DNA from: Candidatus Muiribacterium halophilum
GTDB taxonomy: Bacteria > Muiribacteriota > Muiribacteriia > Muiribacteriales > Muiribacteriaceae
Direction of reading: 5' to 3'
Assembly: GCA_023228995.1 (NCBI GenBank)
Contig: JALOAD010000004.1
Location: 81,044-145,043, forward strand
Length of the DNA stretch: 64,000 nt
Every line of letters begins with the position of its first letter. The first letter of the stretch is position 1. The notes under the pieces were generated by a model that was not told the origin of the DNA, did no database searches, and saw nothing but the letters and a program-made list of their open reading frames with translations. This document shows, piece after piece, positions 43,366 through 51,913 of this stretch. Position numbers and translations under genes: made by a program.

Positions 43366-44845
43366 TTTCAAAATCTTCCATAAAATAATCAGTTTTTAAT
43401 TTTTCTACTATAACATTATCATTATTTCTAATTTTTAAAATTAAATCATATTCAATATCTTTCATTTTATTTAAAAATTCCTTAAAATCAACACATTCAC
43501 TGTATAATGGAAAAACAGGTTTTAAAAGACTCAAATCATTTTTACCATTTTTAAGATTAACATCTGTTTTTATAATTATTTTGCCTTCACCCTCTCCTTT
43601 TACTATACCAGAAACTGTTATATTCTTGCTATTAATATCTACATCTCTAAAATAAAGTTTTTTTCTAGGATTTTTTATATTTTCAACTTTTATATTTATT
43701 TTTGCAATATTTACATCAATAAATGGATTTTCTATCAATAATCTAATTATATTCATAATTTTTGAAGAAATTACAGCTTCCATATCGTTTTCTGCTTTAA
43801 AGAAAATATTTTCAATATTTAGTTTTTTTAGATAAAACCCACTTTCTTCAAATCCTATATTCACACTGACTCTTACATCATATTTTTTTTCAATATTTCT
43901 ATCTAATGCTTGATAAAGAACACTATCAAAAGTTTTTAATAAAATATCATTGTTTTTTACAATATGACATAAAAAACTTTGATTAATATTATTATTATAA
44001 AATTCAACATTTAAAGGAATAATTAAAGGGAATTTACCAACTTCTCCAACAACACCAAAATTACTATCATAATAAATCATACCTTTTATATTTCCATTAA
44101 CCCCTATCTTATATCCACCTTTTTCATCATATATAGTATCAATAATATAAGCATTCTGAAGAAAATAATTAACTGGACCTTTTCCAAAAGCCCTATGCCC
44201 AAGTGCAAATACCCTATTTTCTGAATTTTCTGTAACAGTACCAAGAACTCCAATATTCATATCTCCTGATACAATACTTATCATAACAGGGCTTCCACCT
44301 GACAATTCTGTTTTTTCATCGTTTTTTGAAAACAAAAAACTACTGTTTGGAACACTTACAGTATTAAGACCTATATTTTTTTTTATATTTTTTAAAACAT
44401 ATTCAGAATATGAATCTATATATATTTTTTCTTGTGGAGAAAAATTAAAACCTATAGCTGGAAATTCTAAAGATACTGTTTTGAGTTTTTCTTTAATGTA
44501 TTCTATTGGTAATACAACTGCTAATTTATTTTTATTACCTGAAAAAGCATGACTTACAGCACCAACTATTTTTTCATCAATTATAAGTGGAGATCCCGAA
44601 CATCCTGCAACAAAACCATGTTCATCCAAACTTTTTATAATAATAATTTCACATGATGGTGAAGTATTTTCAAATTCTATTGTTGATGAATGAAAAGTAT
44701 TTACAATTTCAACTTTTATATCGTAAAATTCATTTCCTGTAAATACAGTCCTAACAATACCTTTTTGACCAGATTTATACTCAAATGAAAAAACATTAAA
44801 TATAAACAAAAATAAAAAAATCCATATTATATTGATTTTCTTCAA
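43349..44845 (-). CDS. SpoIVB-type peptidase S55 domain protein, exported
   Basis: 498 residues with a signal peptide (IIWIFLFLFIFNVFSFEYKS). Residues about 65-125 carry GCSGSPLIIDEKIVGAVSHA, the serine motif of the S55 family. Residues about 180-235 carry LSGGSPVMISI, GVLGTVTENSENRVFALGHR and AFGKGPVNYFLQ, the partner half. S55 proteins include the sporulation peptidase SpoIVB, but related ones occur in non-spore-formers with unknown targets. The C-terminal 200 residues are beta-rich and unassigned. It is co-translated with mlaE and follows a phosphodiester glycosidase, so it probably acts in the envelope. Whether it cleaves anything is not shown. Confidence 0.82.
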   Translation of the reverse strand: MKKINIIWIFLFLFIFNVFSFEYKSGQKGIVRTVFTGNEFYDIKVEIVNTFHSSTIEFENTSPSCEIIIIKSLDEHGFVAGCSGSPLIIDEKIVGAVSHAFSGNKNKLAVVLPIEYIKEKLKTVSLEFPAIGFNFSPQEKIYIDSYSEYVLKNIKKNIGLNTVSVPNSSFLFSKNDEKTELSGGSPVMISIVSGDMNIGVLGTVTENSENRVFALGHRAFGKGPVNYFLQNAYIIDTIYDEKGGYKIGVNGNIKGMIYYDSNFGVVGEVGKFPLIIPLNVEFYNNNINQSFLCHIVKNNDILLKTFDSVLYQALDRNIEKKYDVRVSVNIGFEESGFYLKKLNIENIFFKAENDMEAVISSKIMNIIRLLIENPFIDVNIAKINIKVENIKNPRKKLYFRDVDINSKNITVSGIVKGEGEGKIIIKTDVNLKNGKNDLSLLKPVFPLYSECVDFKEFLNKMKDIEYDLILKIRNNDNVIVEKLKTDYFMEDFENEYIF

Positions 44846-44878
44846 TTAATTCTCCAAAAACAAAAAATCTTTAAACCT

Positions 44879-46186
44879 TTATTCAGGATATTCAATTATA
44901 ATTGCTCCATTTATGTTTCTTTGCCTTCCATCAGAAGGTCTATTTATAAGTTTGCCATCTATTACAAGAGTTGAAGAACCACCGCCATCAAGATTCATAG
45001 CCTGATAATAACCTTCACTATAAAGAAAATCTGCAAAATCTTTAAGTTTCATACCACTGCTATAACCTTTTTGTCTACCATCTAAAGTAATAAGGCAAAG
45101 ATCCCCTTCTTTGTTAATACCTGCAGCAGTTCTCGGTGCATTATAAAAAACAACATCTGGTTTAAATTTTTCTTCAATAGCAGTTATATGTAATTTACCA
45201 TCTTTAATCAAGGTAGGCCCACCACCTATAGCATATCGTACATTTTTCATTTCTTCACCAGGAAAAAATTCAATACTGACTTTATCAAAAATACCAGCTT
45301 TTGAAAAAAAATCCATATTATCAGGATCATGAACAGATATTACATATCCATCAGGAGGTATATAAGCGTTTTTACTCGAAATTTCAACTATTTTATCTGA
45401 TGATATAGATAATTCAATACCGTTTTTTTCAGTTTTTGTACTACTTCCAAATTCAGGTGTAAAAAGCGATATTTTCCCCATATAATAAGGCTGATTTATA
45501 CTATCTATAGTAAATTTTTTATTTTTTAACATAAATTCAGTCTTAATATCAGGAACTGTAATAAAATAATCATTATTATCTGTAAAACATAAAACAGATC
45601 TTCTATAAACAGGAAGACAAACAATTTTGTGATTTATTATAACTGTTCCAAGTGGTCTGCCAGTTTTTACATTGTAAAAAGCAGCATTTATAGCAATTAA
45701 TGCATTATATTTCTCTGCTATATAAGTTAAACTATTTCTATGAAAAAGGCTAAAATCAGATAATACAACTCTTTTTATATAATTATATCCTTTTTTTAAA
45801 ATTACAGTATATGCTACTTGAGGTCCTTCTTTATCGTTAAATGTTTTTTTTTCAATTTCAATACCAGGATACAAAACTTTTGCAAAAGAAAATTGAAATG
45901 AAAAAATCGTAATTAGTAAAAATATAAGAGTTTTTTTAAAAAAAGTAAGTTTTTCTTTAATGATAACTTTTTTTGATTTTATTTCAATAGTTTTAACACT
46001 AGGAGAAACCGAAGTAAAACTTGCAGATGTTTCATATTTTCTATTTCTTAAATTTTTATCAATTGAAATTTCACCATTTTTTATATCACAGTTTATATTG
46101 GTAGATTTATTAGAAAAATCAACATTTATTGATATATCTTCTCGGAAAATTGAATATTTCCCAAGAATTGTTTTTAAAATGTTCAT
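44879..46186 (-). CDS. Phosphodiester glycosidase (NAGPA-like) with a cytoplasmic N-terminal extension
   Basis: 435 residues. The catalytic domain (about 115-435) has NAAFYNVKTGRPLGTVII, AIGGGPTLIKDGK, APRTAAGINKEGDLCLITLD and MNLDGGGSSTLVIDGK, all typical of the family, which cleaves sugar-phosphodiester bonds. A membrane segment (about 87-103, KTLIFLLITIFSFQFSFA) follows an unusual 85-residue N-terminal stretch rich in Ser, Lys and beta strands. The domain would therefore face the periplasm while the extension stays in the cytoplasm. The ATG overlaps the preceding gene by 4 bases. The S55 gene follows 33 bases later. Substrate unknown; a cell-wall or capsule phosphodiester is plausible. Confidence 0.85.
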   Translation of the reverse strand: MNILKTILGKYSIFREDISINVDFSNKSTNINCDIKNGEISIDKNLRNRKYETSASFTSVSPSVKTIEIKSKKVIIKEKLTFFKKTLIFLLITIFSFQFSFAKVLYPGIEIEKKTFNDKEGPQVAYTVILKKGYNYIKRVVLSDFSLFHRNSLTYIAEKYNALIAINAAFYNVKTGRPLGTVIINHKIVCLPVYRRSVLCFTDNNDYFITVPDIKTEFMLKNKKFTIDSINQPYYMGKISLFTPEFGSSTKTEKNGIELSISSDKIVEISSKNAYIPPDGYVISVHDPDNMDFFSKAGIFDKVSIEFFPGEEMKNVRYAIGGGPTLIKDGKLHITAIEEKFKPDVVFYNAPRTAAGINKEGDLCLITLDGRQKGYSSGMKLKDFADFLYSEGYYQAMNLDGGGSSTLVIDGKLINRPSDGRQRNINGAIIIEYPE

Positions 46187-46701
46187 AATTCTTCAGATAC
46201 CCTTCTTAACCTTTCAAGAGGTTCAAGAATTGTAAAATTATGTGTATAAGTTTGACTTGCTATCTCTTTAATTATATCAGAAAGTCTTTTTATTATTTTT
46301 TCTTCTTTAACCCTAACTTTAACAGGACTTCCAGAAAAAGAATATTGTAAAAGATAGCTTCCATCGTTTTGCAATTCAAATTCACCTGTTTCACTAAGAG
46401 GAGTTTCATCTGTATCCTGCACAAAAGCACAGTTTTCAAAAACTTTGTTTTCTAAAAACACTTCATCTTCAAAAACAACAAAATCAATTTTATAATCTAT
46501 TGTTTTTAAGAATTTTTCAAAAAAAACTTTTGTTTTAATATATCTATCAAGTGTTGAACCAAAAATATATTTTTGAAATTTTGATAATCTAAGATCTTCT
46601 GTAAATTTATAATCAACTGGAATTCCTTCCTCATTTACAGAAAGAAAATATCCTCTAAACAAATCAGCTCTTTTTTTTGTCAATGCATAGGTTATTATCA
46701 T
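46183..46701 (-). CDS. Unknown protein downstream of the FapA gene
   Basis: 172 residues I cannot assign. It begins IITYALTKKRADLFRGYFLS and has a mixed alpha/beta, acidic composition with no signal peptide or membrane segment. The C-terminal half has several strands (GSYLLQYSFSGSPVKVRVKE) followed by helices. It overlaps both neighbours by 4 bases (ATGA type): the lysine-rich 114-residue protein upstream and the phosphodiester glycosidase downstream. Tight coupling says it is a real, co-expressed gene. Proximity to fapA and fliA hints at a motility or envelope role, but that is a guess. Confidence 0.72.
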   Translation of the reverse strand: MIITYALTKKRADLFRGYFLSVNEEGIPVDYKFTEDLRLSKFQKYIFGSTLDRYIKTKVFFEKFLKTIDYKIDFVVFEDEVFLENKVFENCAFVQDTDETPLSETGEFELQNDGSYLLQYSFSGSPVKVRVKEEKIIKRLSDIIKEIASQTYTHNFTILEPLERLRRVSEEL

Positions 46702-47042
46702 AATTTTATATCTATGCTCCCACCTCTGTTATGCTTAGCATCACCAAAAAGATTTTTTAATTTATTCATCTTTTCTTCATGCTCTTGTTTATCTTTTTCT
46801 TCTTTTTCTTTTTTCTTTTTTTTTTCTTCTTCACTTTTATTTTCACCATCAGGATCTATTCCAGCATTTTCTGTAGAATCAACTTTATTTACAGATGTCT
46901 TTTGATGATCATCGTCTTTTTTTTGTAATTGAGGATATTGATCAGTTCCTTGAGCTCTAGTTTCCTGAATATCCTTAACCTTAGAAGCATTAAGATTTTG
47001 TGCTATATGAGTATTTATTTCAACCGGATCAATAGACGCCAT
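46698..47042 (-). CDS. Unknown small protein with a Lys/Glu-rich charged stretch
   Basis: 114 residues. The first 50 (MASIDPVEINTHIAQNLNAS onward) look disordered and polar. Residues about 70-95 are almost only Lys and Glu and would form a charged helix. The end is short and conserved-looking (FGDAKHNRGGSIDIKL). No membrane segment. It lies 43 bases after the FapA gene, and small charged proteins of this kind are common in flagellar operons next to fliA/fapA. I give no function. Confidence 0.65.
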   Translation of the reverse strand: MASIDPVEINTHIAQNLNASKVKDIQETRAQGTDQYPQLQKKDDDHQKTSVNKVDSTENAGIDPDGENKSEEEKKKKKEKEEKDKQEHEEKMNKLKNLFGDAKHNRGGSIDIKL

Positions 47043-47085
47043 AATTATTCCTATAAAAGAATTTTTTTTAACTAATTAAATTATA

Positions 47086-48915
47086 TCAACTATATGGATT
47101 TATTTTAAGATAACCATCTTCATATAAAATCGTAGCAAATTTAATTTCATCTTTTACCTGCATAACACCCTTTCTAATAGTAATAGTAACACCTGGGAAT
47201 ATTTTTTCTTTAACTTTAAGTTTCCCACTCTGACTACCTTCTATTTCTTCTTCAAGATTATCTCTTTCTATAAGAAGATTTTCGACTTTTTTTTCAAGCT
47301 GTCCTCTTAACACAATATATTTTGATAATTTATCCTGTTTATCATCAGGAAGAGTTTTCAATCTTTTTTTTAGATTTTCAAGTACTTCTGAAGCTTCATT
47401 TATTTTATCAATATCATCATAAACACGATTTACTTCAACATCAATATCATCTATTCTTTTCATTATTTCTTCACGAATACCTATTATTACCGATGTTTTA
47501 GTAGCTAAATGACTTCCCAAAGTCTTACATTCTATAAGTTCTTGAGCTCTTATAACTCCACCAACAATAAGCCCCTTTCCATCCATTACTTTTATTCTTT
47601 CACCTTTAATATTAGAATGCATAACAGCTCTGGACACAACAAGTTCTTTATTACAGGAAACATTGCTGTTTTCGATGAATTTTGCAATTATACTACCATT
47701 TGCTTTAACTTTTCCAGCATCTTTTCCCATAATACCACCTTTGACAATAATATCTCCGGTAGCTTCAAGATCACATGCACCAACTGTTTTTTCAATTTCA
47801 ATATTACCTTTAGCCTTAACATAAAATCCATCTAGCACACTGCCTTTTATAATAACAGACCCGATAAAATCGATATTACCAACTTTTAAATCAACATCAC
47901 CCTCTATAATATACACTGGGGTTACAGTTAACTTTTCACCTTCTTTCATAACTTGACCATCTAAAAGAGATGTTATTTTTTGACCATCTTCTGAAAGTTC
48001 AACATTTTTACCAACAAATCCCTCAATAGAAATATCTTCACCAACTTCTGATTCAATTACATTACCAAGAATATCTTTACCATTTTTACCTTTTTCTGGC
48101 ATTTTATATTCTGCAAGAACTTCACCTTTTACAACATTTGTAATAATATCAAGATGTTTAAAATCAACAGAACCATCTTCAAGAAGTTGAGGTTTTATGT
48201 TTTTTGCAAGATTTATTTTAAACTCAAGTCTGCCATTTTTTCCTTTTTGAGGTTCAATTCCTTTTGCAATTAATATTTTTTCATTATATTTTAAATCTTT
48301 TACAATTTCATTTGGAGCATGCTCTATTATACCAAAAACAATATTTTCTTTAGCAATTAATTCCAAAATACCTTTTACAGTAGGAGCACTTCCACCCTGA
48401 GGTTCTGTAGCTGTAATAAAAGCTTGCATATTATCATCAGATATTTCTATAGTTATTTCTGAATCAACATATATATCAGGATCATACTCTGCAATTTTAA
48501 CTTGAGGCTTATCAGATTCCAAAAATTCTTTAACAGCCTCATAATCTACATTAACAATACCATTTTCTTCAATTACTTTTTGTACATCATCAAGTTCACC
48601 CTTTTTTTCACTATGAGAAACAAGAAATATGCCATCTTTGCTTTTATCAATTGATAAAACAACTTTATCAGTATTCTTTTTTTCAATATTTTCAAGTACA
48701 TCTTCAATATTTTCAGTTTTTTCTTTTTTTGAGGTTACACTGACAAGTGGAATTATTTTAATTTTATAATTTTTTTTACCAAAACCAAGAAACCCTTCAG
48801 AACCTTCTTTAAGAATCTCCATTTCAACATCGTTTTCATTAAGACCCAATTTTAAAAGTGATTTTTCAATAAGCTCATCAAGATCTGGACCTTCATAAAT
48901 ATAAAAATCTGACAT
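47086..48915 (-). CDS. FapA (DUF342) family protein with N-terminal Jag_N domain
   Basis: 609 residues. Residues 1-55 form a Jag_N-type domain (DLDELIEKSLLKLGLNENDV, then EGFLGFGKKNYKIKII). From about 165 the FapA core follows (GIEPQKGKNGRLEFKI, PEKGKNGKDILGNVIE), with a right-handed beta-helix region and a C-terminal coiled coil (EEIMKRIDDIDVEVNRVYDD). FapA-family proteins are repeatedly found beside fliA and chemotaxis genes and are linked to polar assembly or c-di-GMP-related control in other bacteria. The molecular role is not settled. It lies 12 bases after fliA. Jag_N modules are otherwise known from the RNA-binding KhpB/Jag protein. Confidence 0.85.
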   Translation of the reverse strand: MSDFYIYEGPDLDELIEKSLLKLGLNENDVEMEILKEGSEGFLGFGKKNYKIKIIPLVSVTSKKEKTENIEDVLENIEKKNTDKVVLSIDKSKDGIFLVSHSEKKGELDDVQKVIEENGIVNVDYEAVKEFLESDKPQVKIAEYDPDIYVDSEITIEISDDNMQAFITATEPQGGSAPTVKGILELIAKENIVFGIIEHAPNEIVKDLKYNEKILIAKGIEPQKGKNGRLEFKINLAKNIKPQLLEDGSVDFKHLDIITNVVKGEVLAEYKMPEKGKNGKDILGNVIESEVGEDISIEGFVGKNVELSEDGQKITSLLDGQVMKEGEKLTVTPVYIIEGDVDLKVGNIDFIGSVIIKGSVLDGFYVKAKGNIEIEKTVGACDLEATGDIIVKGGIMGKDAGKVKANGSIIAKFIENSNVSCNKELVVSRAVMHSNIKGERIKVMDGKGLIVGGVIRAQELIECKTLGSHLATKTSVIIGIREEIMKRIDDIDVEVNRVYDDIDKINEASEVLENLKKRLKTLPDDKQDKLSKYIVLRGQLEKKVENLLIERDNLEEEIEGSQSGKLKVKEKIFPGVTITIRKGVMQVKDEIKFATILYEDGYLKINPYS

Positions 48916-48927
48916 TATCCCTCCAGA

Positions 48928-49710
48928 CTAATCGTAAAGAATTTCCTCCTTGAAATTCTTCAGCTTTTCCTTCAATCTGTTGACTGCTTTTGTGTGTAAT
49001 TGAGACACTCTCGAATCAGAAACACTAAGAACTTTACCTATTTCTTTGAGAGTAAGTTCTTCAAAATAATATAAAGAAATAACAAGTTTTTCTCTTTCAC
49101 TTAAAGAACTTATTGCATCGACAAGAAGTTCTTTAATCTCAGATTTTTCAGCAACTTCAAGGGGATTTGATACTGTTTTATCCTCTATAAAATCACCTCT
49201 TGTAGAATTTCTATTATCATCATCAAAAAATATATCATCAGTTGAAGTAACCTGACTCCTTCTGATTTCAGAGTAGGTTTTTCTTAAATCTTGAATTGTA
49301 ATTCCCATTTCTTCAGCAAGTTCTTCATCATTAGCTTCTCTTGACAGACGGCTGTTAAGAGTTGACTTTGCACGCTCAAGCTCTTTAGATTTTTGAACAA
49401 CTGATCTTGGAACCCAGTTTTGTTCACGAAGACAATCAATTATTGCTCCATGAATTCTAACACCTGCATAAGTTTTAAATTTAACATTTTTACTAGGATC
49501 AAATTTAGATATAGCATCCATTAATCCAAATGTACCGTAACTTACCAAATCATCAAATTCAACATTCGGTGGTAATTTTTCATATACTCTTCTTGCAATG
49601 TATTTTACATAGGGAGCATATATCTCAATAAGCTTATTTTTCGAATAAGCATCGTCATTACTTTTATAATTGAGCCAAAGCTCATTAGCCAAAGCTTCCT
49701 GATCAGGCAC
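48928..49710 (-). CDS. fliA: RNA polymerase sigma factor FliA (sigma-28/WhiG type)
   Basis: 260 residues with region 2 (LVSYGTFGLMDAISKFDPSK then FKTYAGVRIHGAIIDCLREQ), region 3 (WVPRSVVQKSKELERA) and region 4 (LTLKEIGKVLSVSDSRVSQL). This is the full FliA/WhiG set. It directs late flagellar and chemotaxis transcription. Candidate target promoters are at 24043 and 30822, and its anti-sigma FlgM is at 30406. The start is GTG at 49710 with GGGGAA upstream. The neighbours, cheD, two unknown membrane proteins and fapA, match the usual motility block. Confidence 0.95.
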   Translation of the reverse strand: MPDQEALANELWLNYKSNDDAYSKNKLIEIYAPYVKYIARRVYEKLPPNVEFDDLVSYGTFGLMDAISKFDPSKNVKFKTYAGVRIHGAIIDCLREQNWVPRSVVQKSKELERAKSTLNSRLSREANDEELAEEMGITIQDLRKTYSEIRRSQVTSTDDIFFDDDNRNSTRGDFIEDKTVSNPLEVAEKSEIKELLVDAISSLSEREKLVISLYYFEELTLKEIGKVLSVSDSRVSQLHTKAVNRLKEKLKNFKEEILYD

Positions 49711-49722
49711 TATATTCCCCCT

Positions 49723-50676
49723 CTAAGAAAAAAATAAAAAATATAAAGTTATAAAAACCCCAATAGAAACTGCTCCTATTATAAAATAAAGATAAATAGG
49801 CATTTTTTCTTCATAATCTGTATCATTTTCATAATTATTTATATCAACATCATTTTCTGCTTGTTTTTCTGTATTTTGAACAGCACTTATCTTTAATTCA
49901 TCCTGTAATGCAGCATCTCCAACATATAAATCACCTAAACCAACTGTAATCTGAATAGAACCAGAAGCTTCAAGTCTATTCACCGAAGTTACTTTACCAA
50001 CATAAGTTGTTTTTGCAGCATCTGAATTTTTATCATATATAACATCTTCAAGTTTTGCAGTATCAATGTTTGAATCAACTATCCTTATATGAATCTCATC
50101 CCCGAGTTTGAGTTTATTCACAGGAATACCATCAATAGGATCAAGAATAGGGTTAACCTTAATTTTTATCAGTTTTGACTTTGAGCTTGTTTCTTCATTC
50201 AAAACATTATTTTCTTCAACAAGATCCATTATGTTTTCCTCCACATTCACAAGAGAATATTTAACTTCAATTTTAAGATTGCTTTTTTTATATATCTTTC
50301 TAAATACCTCTTCCATAATATCTTTAATCAATACATTTTTCAAAAAAGGATCTCTTGATGCTGTAATTATCTCAAATATTTTTTTTATTTTTTCACCATT
50401 AAAATTAGTATCAAACTGATTATATATTTTTTCTATAAATTCTTTTTTTGAATCATTTTCATTTATTTCAGAGTTTATATGATCAACAATACCACAAAAA
50501 TCATCACCTTCAATGGTAAGGTCATAATCTGTTATTTTAGAATTATGTATAGCCGAAAATGCGAATTTATTTATAACTTCTTCCTGAGAATCAGCAATTA
50601 AAGAAAAAATACCAGCATTATCCGTATTATCTTCAATAATACCATTCACCCAGAACTCAAAATATCTTCCTTCCAT
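49723..50676 (-). CDS. Unknown motility-locus protein with C-terminal membrane anchor
   Basis: 317 residues. The N-terminal 120 are helical (GIFSLIADSQEEVINKFAFS). Residues about 165-255 form a beta-rich domain (IKIKVNPILDPIDGIPVNKL, LKLGDEIHIRI, TYVGKVTSVNRLEASGSIQI). A hydrophobic segment at the very end (YLYFIIGAVSIGVFITLYFL) would anchor it with the bulk in the cytoplasm. It may belong to an uncharacterised DUF family found near fliA (I recall DUF4899, not certain). It sits 12 bases before fliA, the position of accessory genes such as swrB/ylxL in Bacillus on the other side of sigD. Confidence 0.7.
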   Translation of the reverse strand: MEGRYFEFWVNGIIEDNTDNAGIFSLIADSQEEVINKFAFSAIHNSKITDYDLTIEGDDFCGIVDHINSEINENDSKKEFIEKIYNQFDTNFNGEKIKKIFEIITASRDPFLKNVLIKDIMEEVFRKIYKKSNLKIEVKYSLVNVEENIMDLVEENNVLNEETSSKSKLIKIKVNPILDPIDGIPVNKLKLGDEIHIRIVDSNIDTAKLEDVIYDKNSDAAKTTYVGKVTSVNRLEASGSIQITVGLGDLYVGDAALQDELKISAVQNTEKQAENDVDINNYENDTDYEEKMPIYLYFIIGAVSIGVFITLYFLFFS

Positions 50677-50679
50677 AAT

Positions 50680-50937
50680 TTAAGGTTTCCTTTTTTCAAC
50701 ATCTTTGAAAATATAGTCAGTATTACGTATTACATTTTTTTCCTTATTCTTTGAAGAAGAAGGTCTAATAAACTCAACTATTAGCATTATTGCTATAATT
50801 ACAACACAAAATGCCGGAAAAGCGACAATTGTCTTTTTTAAAGCAACAAATTCATTGCTCTGATTTAAAGCAATTATAAAAAATATTATACTTGAAAAAA
50901 AGGCAATTATCAAACTGACAATCACAATCCTTTTCAT
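50680..50937 (-). CDS. Small membrane protein with two transmembrane segments
   Basis: 85 residues. Two hydrophobic segments (about 4-24, VIVSLIIAFFSSIIFFIIAL, and 38-58, VAFPAFCVVIIAIMLIVEFI) are followed by a basic, polar tail (NKEKNVIRNTDYIFKDVEKR). It overlaps the cheD stop by one base and is followed by the 317-residue anchored protein after 3 bases. I recognise no family. The position between cheD and fliA makes a motility-related role likely but unproven. Confidence 0.7.
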   Translation of the reverse strand: MKRIVIVSLIIAFFSSIIFFIIALNQSNEFVALKKTIVAFPAFCVVIIAIMLIVEFIRPSSSKNKEKNVIRNTDYIFKDVEKRKP

Positions 50938-51401
50938 TATATTATATACTCTCCTCTTAGTAAAGTATTTATATGCATATTTCCAGTATTTAAATCAAAT
51001 TCACATACTCTTCCAAAGTCTCCGCCTGTATCTTCTGAAATTATACTTATATTTTCCTCATTAAGTATTTTCTTTGCAGAAATAATATTTTCAAATCCAA
51101 TATTTTTATTTCCTATATCTGTTAATTTAGCACCACCAGTTATTTTTGCAACAATATCTCTTTTACTTGTCTGCCGGTACAAGTCACTCAAAGCAATATA
51201 AATTCCAGAATCAACATATTTTAAAAAACTGTTTGGCCTAGAATTTGAAATATAATTAGGTAAAATACTATGTAGCATAATTCCTGTTTTTGTAAATCTT
51301 TCATACAAAACAATTACAACACACGAACCAATACCATCAGTATGAAAAATATCCCCTTTTACTCCAAACTTAAAATCTCCAACCGGAACTATAATTTTCA
51401 T
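50937..51401 (-). CDS. cheD: Chemoreceptor glutamine deamidase CheD
   Basis: 154 residues with the CheD catalytic pattern GIGSCVVIVLYE (Cys27) and GIMLHSILPN (His44), the FLKYVDSGIYIALSDLY block and IVAKITGGAKL. CheD deamidates glutamines on chemoreceptors and, with CheC, adjusts signalling. The ATG at 51401 shares a base with the stop of the CheC-like gene (TGATG), so the two are translationally coupled, as expected for a CheC-CheD pair. No receptors, cheA or cheY are in the window. Confidence 0.92.
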   Translation of the reverse strand: MKIIVPVGDFKFGVKGDIFHTDGIGSCVVIVLYERFTKTGIMLHSILPNYISNSRPNSFLKYVDSGIYIALSDLYRQTSKRDIVAKITGGAKLTDIGNKNIGFENIISAKKILNEENISIISEDTGGDFGRVCEFDLNTGNMHINTLLRGEYII

Positions 51402-51913
51402 CAAAAAAATACCAGTATCCCACCAAAATCAGTTTTTTCTTCTCTTAAAAATATATTATTAAATATATAATCAAAATTATCTTTATCTTTTGTTCTCTTT
51501 TGAACTTCATTATTAAAAAAACTTTCTAAAAAATCACAATTAAAAGTATATTTTTTAAGATTAAAATTATCATTTTCGGCAAATATCTTTAATATTTCGC
51601 ATAATATAAATTTAATATCATCGCTTATTTCATCAAAAAAACATTTACTATTATGGTTTAAATTATCTGCTATGTGTTTATTTATATAAAGAAGAACAGA
51701 TATATCTTTTTTATCAAGAAAAAATTCTGTATAAAAAACATAAGCATTGCATTGAAATTTTCTATTAATCAATTCGCCAGTAATATAAGAATTAACATTA
51801 GGCAATTCAATATCAGTAATATTTCCGAAAAAATCATTTATATGAACAGAAATTCTTCCAGAAATAATATTAGTAAGTTCACTAATCTTGCTATTAAAAA
51901 TATCGTTATTCAT
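51401..51913 (-). CDS. Degenerate CheC-like protein
   Basis: 170 residues. The opening ISELTNIISGRISVHINDFF then GNITDIELPNV lines up by eye with the CheC pattern of an E-x-x-NI-x-x-G helix followed by an S-x-x-x-x-x-G and a PxV strand. The middle (KKDISVLLYINKHIADNL) resembles the CheC strand-helix unit. The second E-x-x-N phosphatase motif is not visible, and the last third diverges. CheC dephosphorylates CheY-P and stimulates CheD. This copy may keep only the CheD-binding role. Position directly before cheD and just upstream of the fliA block supports the call. Confidence 0.5.
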   Translation of the reverse strand: MNNDIFNSKISELTNIISGRISVHINDFFGNITDIELPNVNSYITGELINRKFQCNAYVFYTEFFLDKKDISVLLYINKHIADNLNHNSKCFFDEISDDIKFILCEILKIFAENDNFNLKKYTFNCDFLESFFNNEVQKRTKDKDNFDYIFNNIFLREEKTDFGGILVFF

